64,000 bases of DNA from [Ruminococcus] torques ATCC 27756 (GTDB lineage: Bacteria; Bacillota; Clostridia; Lachnospirales; Lachnospiraceae), in contig NZ_DS264345.1 of NCBI RefSeq assembly GCF_000153925.1, forward strand, positions 248,001 to 312,000, in the 5' to 3' direction. The notes under the pieces are model-generated. The model ran no database searches, was not told where the DNA came from, and saw nothing but the letters and a program-made list of their open reading frames with translations. Positions 60,531 through 64,000 of the stretch are shown piece by piece. Made by a program: the position numbers and the translations under genes. Numbering within the stretch: the stretch's first letter is position 1; every line of letters begins with the position of its first letter.

Positions 60531-60593
60531 GTAACAGTTCAGCCATGATAAGCACGTAGTGCGGTTTTACGAATGGCGCGGTTGAACTGTTAC
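60531..60593. repeat. Structured palindromic element between sensor and phosphatase genes
   Basis: Perfect 11-bp inverted repeats GTAACAGTTCA (60531-60541) and TGAACTGTTAC (60583-60593) enclose a second stem GCCAT/ATGGC and an inner GCAC/GTGC hairpin. The nested shape has no T-run, so it is not a simple terminator. It may be a dispersed intergenic repeat, an RNA processing site or a translation control element for the phosphatase gene 57 bases downstream. Confidence 0.5.
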
Positions 60594-60649
60594 GATTAAA
60601 GATGAAACAGATGAAAGTCAGAAAAAAGAAGTAGGACGGAGAGAGGTTC

Positions 60650-61825
60650 ATGAGTGTAAGTATTGATGTAGCTTGGAAGAGTTTGAATAAACATCACGAA
60701 GAATTGTGCGGAGATAAAGTAGAAGTGTTAAAGACGGACGATTCCGATATACTGATCCTTGCAGATGGGATGGGAAGCGGTGTGAAGGCGAATATTCTGG
60801 CGACATTGACGTCGAAAATTCTCGGAACGATGTTATATGAGGGGGCGGCGTTGGAGTCGTGTGTAGAAACGATTGCAAAAACGCTTCCGATATGTCAGGT
60901 GAGAAAGGTGGCGTATGCGACATTTTCTGTTTTGCAGATCTTTCACAGCGGTGAGGCGTATCTTGTAGAGTTTGACAATCCGTCCTGTGTGTTTATCCGT
61001 GATGGGAAGATTGTGAACTATGCATATGAAACCCGCGAGATCGAGGGAAAAAAGATACATGAATATCGGTTTCAAGTACAGAAAAACGATTGCTTTGTCC
61101 TGATGAGCGACGGTGTGATCTATGCCGGAGCGGGATCGATTCTGAACCTTCAGGGATGGACGTGGGAAGCGATGGCGGAGTATACGCTTAAATGTACGAA
61201 AAAGACGATGTCTGCGTCCCGTCTGGCAGTTATGTTAAGTCAGGCATGCGACGAACTGTATGAAGAAAAACCGGGAGACGATACGACAGTTGCGGTTGCA
61301 CGCGTGATTGACAGAAGAATTGTAAATGTTTTTACAGGACCGCCGAAAGAGAAAAAAGATGACGAGCGGATGATGTATGAGTTTATGCATACGGAAGGAA
61401 AGAAAGTTGTGGCAGGAGGAACGAGCGCTAATATTGCGGCGCGTATCCTCGGAAAAGAGATTGTCACAAAGGTGGACAGCCGTAATCCCGATATTCCTCC
61501 GATGGCAGTTATAGAAGGAATCGATCTTGTGACGGAAGGAGTGCTTACTCTCGGAAAATGCATAAAGCTTTTGAAAAAATATGTAAGAGATGAGTTCGAT
61601 GCAGAATTTTTTGATGAGCTTGATGCGGAAAACGGAGCGTCTAAGCTGGCAAAACTTTTGATTGAAGAATGTACGGAACTGAATCTGTTCGTAGGAACGG
61701 CTGTGAATGACGCCCATAGAGAGTCGGAACTGAACTTTGATCTGAGTATGCGGCAGAATCTTGTAGAACAGCTTGTTTCTACAGCAGAAAAAATGGGAAG
61801 AAGAGTAAAAGTAAAGTATTATTAA
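60650..61825 (+). CDS. SpoIIE/PP2C-type phosphatase of the hydrogenase sensor locus
   Basis: 391 residues. Residues 1-225 are a PP2C/SpoIIE phosphatase domain: DILILADGMGSGVKANILA (metal-binding Asp), FVLMSDGVIYAGAG and EKPGDDTTVAVARVI (Asp pair). The C-terminal ~160 residues (GPPKEKKDDERMMYEFMHTEGKKVVAGGTSANIAARILGK...) are shared with phosphatases that sit beside [FeFe] hydrogenase sensor genes. It probably acts on a phosphorylated regulator according to the state of the PAS/H-cluster sensor encoded before it. GGAGAGAGGTTC precedes the ATG. Confidence 0.9.
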   Translation: MSVSIDVAWKSLNKHHEELCGDKVEVLKTDDSDILILADGMGSGVKANILATLTSKILGTMLYEGAALESCVETIAKTLPICQVRKVAYATFSVLQIFHSGEAYLVEFDNPSCVFIRDGKIVNYAYETREIEGKKIHEYRFQVQKNDCFVLMSDGVIYAGAGSILNLQGWTWEAMAEYTLKCTKKTMSASRLAVMLSQACDELYEEKPGDDTTVAVARVIDRRIVNVFTGPPKEKKDDERMMYEFMHTEGKKVVAGGTSANIAARILGKEIVTKVDSRNPDIPPMAVIEGIDLVTEGVLTLGKCIKLLKKYVRDEFDAEFFDELDAENGASKLAKLLIEECTELNLFVGTAVNDAHRESELNFDLSMRQNLVEQLVSTAEKMGRRVKVKYY

Positions 61826-61880
61826 AATATTTTCCGAAAGGCAGGAAGCAAAAAAGCAGGAAATAAAAAGAATAAAAGAA

Positions 61881-61946
61881 AAAACCGGCATTGCTTCCGT
61901 GGGCAGATGAAGAAAAAAGTCTGCTGTTGGATGCAATGCCGGTTTT
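61881..61946. terminator. Bidirectional terminator with long nested stem
   Basis: AAAACCGGCATTGC (61881-61894) pairs with GCAATGCCGGTTTT (61933-61946); an inner GCAGA/TCTGC stem fills the loop. A/T runs on both sides let it end both the phosphatase gene and the converging ABC permease gene. Confidence 0.85.
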
Positions 61947-61970
61947 GTCAGAAATATCAGACAAAAATGT

Positions 61971-64000
61971 TTACTTCAAAAGATAAGTGAAAGTATTGTT
62001 TTCTTTTTTAAATGTAACTTCTGCATAATCACGTGACGTTCCTCCCCTGTCGAGAAAATCAGAAGGATTAAGGTAAAGATGTTCTGCCAGAAGCCGGAAA
62101 TCTTCGGGAGCTGTGATCGTGAACATTGACGTTGCATCTTTTTCATCTGATTGTTCGTAAGCAGCTTTATCCGGATCGGAATTGTTCTCATCTTTGGCAG
62201 AAGAAAAGGATGCTAAAAGATCGTTCCATTTTTTGTTTTTCATTGAGTCGCCGCTTAAGTATAGAGTGACAGAGTCGATATCTTCTGCACGGATAAGTCT
62301 TTTTATTTTGTATCCGTATTTTTCAAGACAGGAAAGTGTATTTTCATAGTCTTCGTAAATGTACAATGATCCGATCGAAAACGTCTTGTAATTGGTTTCA
62401 TCTTCGGAGGAAGTTACCGGAAAAGCTGTATTGACTGCAGCATTCCATTCACGCGTTCCGTTCACCCATGAATGGAAAGGCTGATTCGTATTCGTCTCTT
62501 TGTTAGGAACATGGCGGATCGTAAGGGAAAATTCTCCAATCGGAACTTCGCTTCCGAGTTTTCGGATATCTGTGTTTAATACGTCTTTTTCATATGCGCT
62601 TAGAAGTTCTGTTCTTTGTTCGGCAGTCAGAAGTAATTCTTCGGGCGTTATATAAATATCCTGAAGCGAGACAGAAGATACGTTTTCTTTCTCCACATGG
62701 AAGATCGGGAAAAGTTCCTTGCGGTAATCTTCTTTTTGGCAGAGCTTTGTGAATGCCTCAAGCGTTTCATTATAGGAAACACAGTAGTTTCTATAAACTT
62801 TCTTCCCGCTTTCCAGTTCAAAGCAAAATGCGGCGCATATATAATTGTCGGAATCTTTATCCGTCTGCATCGATGTCTGAGAGGAGTAAAGCGTGTTTGG
62901 AGTAATGCCTTTTTTCACGTTTTCGATTCCCGATTGCGCAAGATTGTATAAAACGTCAACGTCATCGGAAAGAACGAAACTTTCCCTGTCATCCTCTGAA
63001 GTATAGTCTTCGGGATACCAGAAATAGGATGCGAACGAATCGGGAAGCGTTCCGATCCGGGCAATTTTTTTTTCTTTCGGAAGGTATGTGTCATATCCGG
63101 TAAAATCAAATTGAAACACTGCAAGCAAAACGGCTACAAACCCGATGGCAATTACGGAAGAACGCCATCCTTTTAATAGCATTTTCAGATCCTGCCAGTA
63201 AATAAACTCGATTAATCCGCATAGCAGGACAATGGCGAGCATACTTAAGATAATGATCCATTTTGTGCCGGAAGCTCCGATAAATGATTTTACAAGAAGA
63301 CTGATAAACACTGCGGTCGGAATACTGATCAGTACTTTAAATACAGGCGGTGTAAATTTAAACGCAAGGGCATTTCCGGCTGATTCCGAAGGGTAAATGC
63401 GATACAGCATGATCGAGGCCGCCAAAAGAAGAACGATCAAAACAAGAGCAGCGGTGATCATAAACACATTCGAGTAAGAATTATTTTGTTCAAGCATGCG
63501 GATGAACAACGGAAATGGCGAAAGATATTCCGAAAGTTTTTCAGGTATACTGTCGTGTACGTTATAAGTTGTCTGGAAAAACGCATCTCGCAGCGACGGA
63601 AGCAGTGTCAATACGAGGCTTGGATAGACTCCGATGACAAGTGTTCCGAGGAACATCGTTACGCTTCGTCCGGTCAGCATTCCCGCAAAAATACATGTGT
63701 GATAGATCAGAAGGAATGCGAGGATTCCCGTCCCCATTGTAAGAAAACATTCTCCGGCGAGAGAAAGAGTCATAATTCCTTTTACAGCGCCGACAAGGAT
63801 CGTCAATACAGTACATACTATATATGGGATGAGAAAGAGGAACAGTCCTGCCAAATAAGAGATTGCGAACAACTGATGACGTTTGAGCGCAAGTCCGTGG
63901 TAAAAATCAAGTTTTTCTTTTTTATGCATGAACTGAAACCCGCTTATTCCGACTGCGAAAGCGAGAATTCCGATCAGTATGATGAGAAAAGCGGAATTAT
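61971..64000 (-). CDS. ABC permease-like membrane protein, DUF6449 type (partial, 5' end outside window)
   Basis: At least 675 residues; the frame is open to the window edge. The codons upstream of the ATG at 63929 read FLIILIGILAFAVGISGFQF, a membrane helix that leads directly into HKKEKLDFYHGLALKRHQLF, so that ATG is internal. About eight more membrane segments fill the N-terminal half, with the FYH-LxxKR motif seen in ABC-2 type permeases of the DUF6449 group. The last ~380 residues are a soluble domain with many acidic and Ser residues. It would need an ATPase, probably encoded just outside the window. Role unknown. Confidence 0.8.
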   Translation of the reverse strand, partial: NSAFLIILIGILAFAVGISGFQFMHKKEKLDFYHGLALKRHQLFAISYLAGLFLFLIPYIVCTVLTILVGAVKGIMTLSLAGECFLTMGTGILAFLLIYHTCIFAGMLTGRSVTMFLGTLVIGVYPSLVLTLLPSLRDAFFQTTYNVHDSIPEKLSEYLSPFPLFIRMLEQNNSYSNVFMITAALVLIVLLLAASIMLYRIYPSESAGNALAFKFTPPVFKVLISIPTAVFISLLVKSFIGASGTKWIIILSMLAIVLLCGLIEFIYWQDLKMLLKGWRSSVIAIGFVAVLLAVFQFDFTGYDTYLPKEKKIARIGTLPDSFASYFWYPEDYTSEDDRESFVLSDDVDVLYNLAQSGIENVKKGITPNTLYSSQTSMQTDKDSDNYICAAFCFELESGKKVYRNYCVSYNETLEAFTKLCQKEDYRKELFPIFHVEKENVSSVSLQDIYITPEELLLTAEQRTELLSAYEKDVLNTDIRKLGSEVPIGEFSLTIRHVPNKETNTNQPFHSWVNGTREWNAAVNTAFPVTSSEDETNYKTFSIGSLYIYEDYENTLSCLEKYGYKIKRLIRAEDIDSVTLYLSGDSMKNKKWNDLLASFSSAKDENNSDPDKAAYEQSDEKDATSMFTITAPEDFRLLAEHLYLNPSDFLDRGGTSRDYAEVTFKKENNTFTYLLK

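Noticed and set aside
63929-64000. ATG at 63929 as the start of the DUF6449-type gene
   Set aside because: The codons before it in the same frame encode a membrane helix that continues the protein, so the gene begins outside the window.
1-64000. CRISPR arrays, prophage genes, rRNA operons
   Set aside because: No regularly spaced short repeats, phage structural genes or rRNA sequence were seen in the window.

Overview
The window reads as chromosomal DNA of a Gram-positive, strictly anaerobic Clostridia member, most likely a Lachnospiraceae gut commensal. This is inferred from AGGAGG-type ribosome binding sites, a moderate-to-low GC content, an NAD-linked [FeFe] hydrogenase (HymABC type), an anaerobic (early cobalt insertion) cobalamin pathway, an iron-sulfur two-subunit serine dehydratase, and small conserved families such as DUF1836, YerC/YecD and DUF6449. 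Species cannot be fixed from the sequence alone.

Region 1 (1-7900) is accessory and AT-rich. It holds a 353-bp element bounded by 18-bp inverted repeats; a toxin/antitoxin-like locus whose DUF4258 toxin carries an in-frame TAG; a MerR-controlled ABC-2 exporter with matching operators at two promoters; and a TetR-controlled operon (TetR, RsgA, GNAT acetyltransferase, GrpB-cytidine deaminase fusion). A ~65-bp terminator-containing repeat occurs in direct orientation at both ends of the exporter/TetR block (1434-1498 and 7298-7361). Just beyond it lies a solute-binding-protein gene that has lost its 3' half, which suggests a rearrangement junction.

Region 2 (7966-22760) is mostly housekeeping: a zinc-ribbon membrane protein, PHP phosphoesterase, YerC/YecD, DUF1836, PcrA helicase, endonuclease IV, tRNA-Arg(CCG), ArgS, an AlaX-type editing protein and a secreted NlpC/P60 hydrolase. 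It also has a heavy-metal efflux locus with a free HMA chaperone, a P1B ATPase frameshifted in an A8 tract, and an ArsR repressor.

Region 3 (22889-53040) is a large cobalamin locus: adenosyltransferase CobO; a cobalamin riboswitch leading the cobalt ECF transporter cbiMNQO; then cbiK, a Bcp peroxiredoxin, cbiD, cbiL, cbiF, cbiH, cbiET, a cbiA-cobT fusion, cobS, cobC, cbiB, cobD, cbiP, hemC and cobA-hemD. After DUF1648 and YbaK genes, an Opp/Nik-type ABC transporter and serine dehydratase genes, a second block encodes a tandem CobU, CbiC and a precorrin-2 dehydrogenase. Together these supply uroporphyrinogen III synthesis, cobalt import and chelation, most ring methylations, amidation, adenosylation and nucleotide-loop assembly. 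No cbiG or cbiJ is visible.

Region 4 (53352-61825) is a hydrogen-metabolism locus: the trimeric HymABC-type hydrogenase, a CPBP protease-like membrane protein, a PAS-containing sensory [FeFe] hydrogenase (HydS/HfsD-like) and a PP2C/SpoIIE-type phosphatase. The last two probably form an H2/redox-sensing pair. The window ends inside a large ABC permease-like gene of the DUF6449 type on the minus strand.
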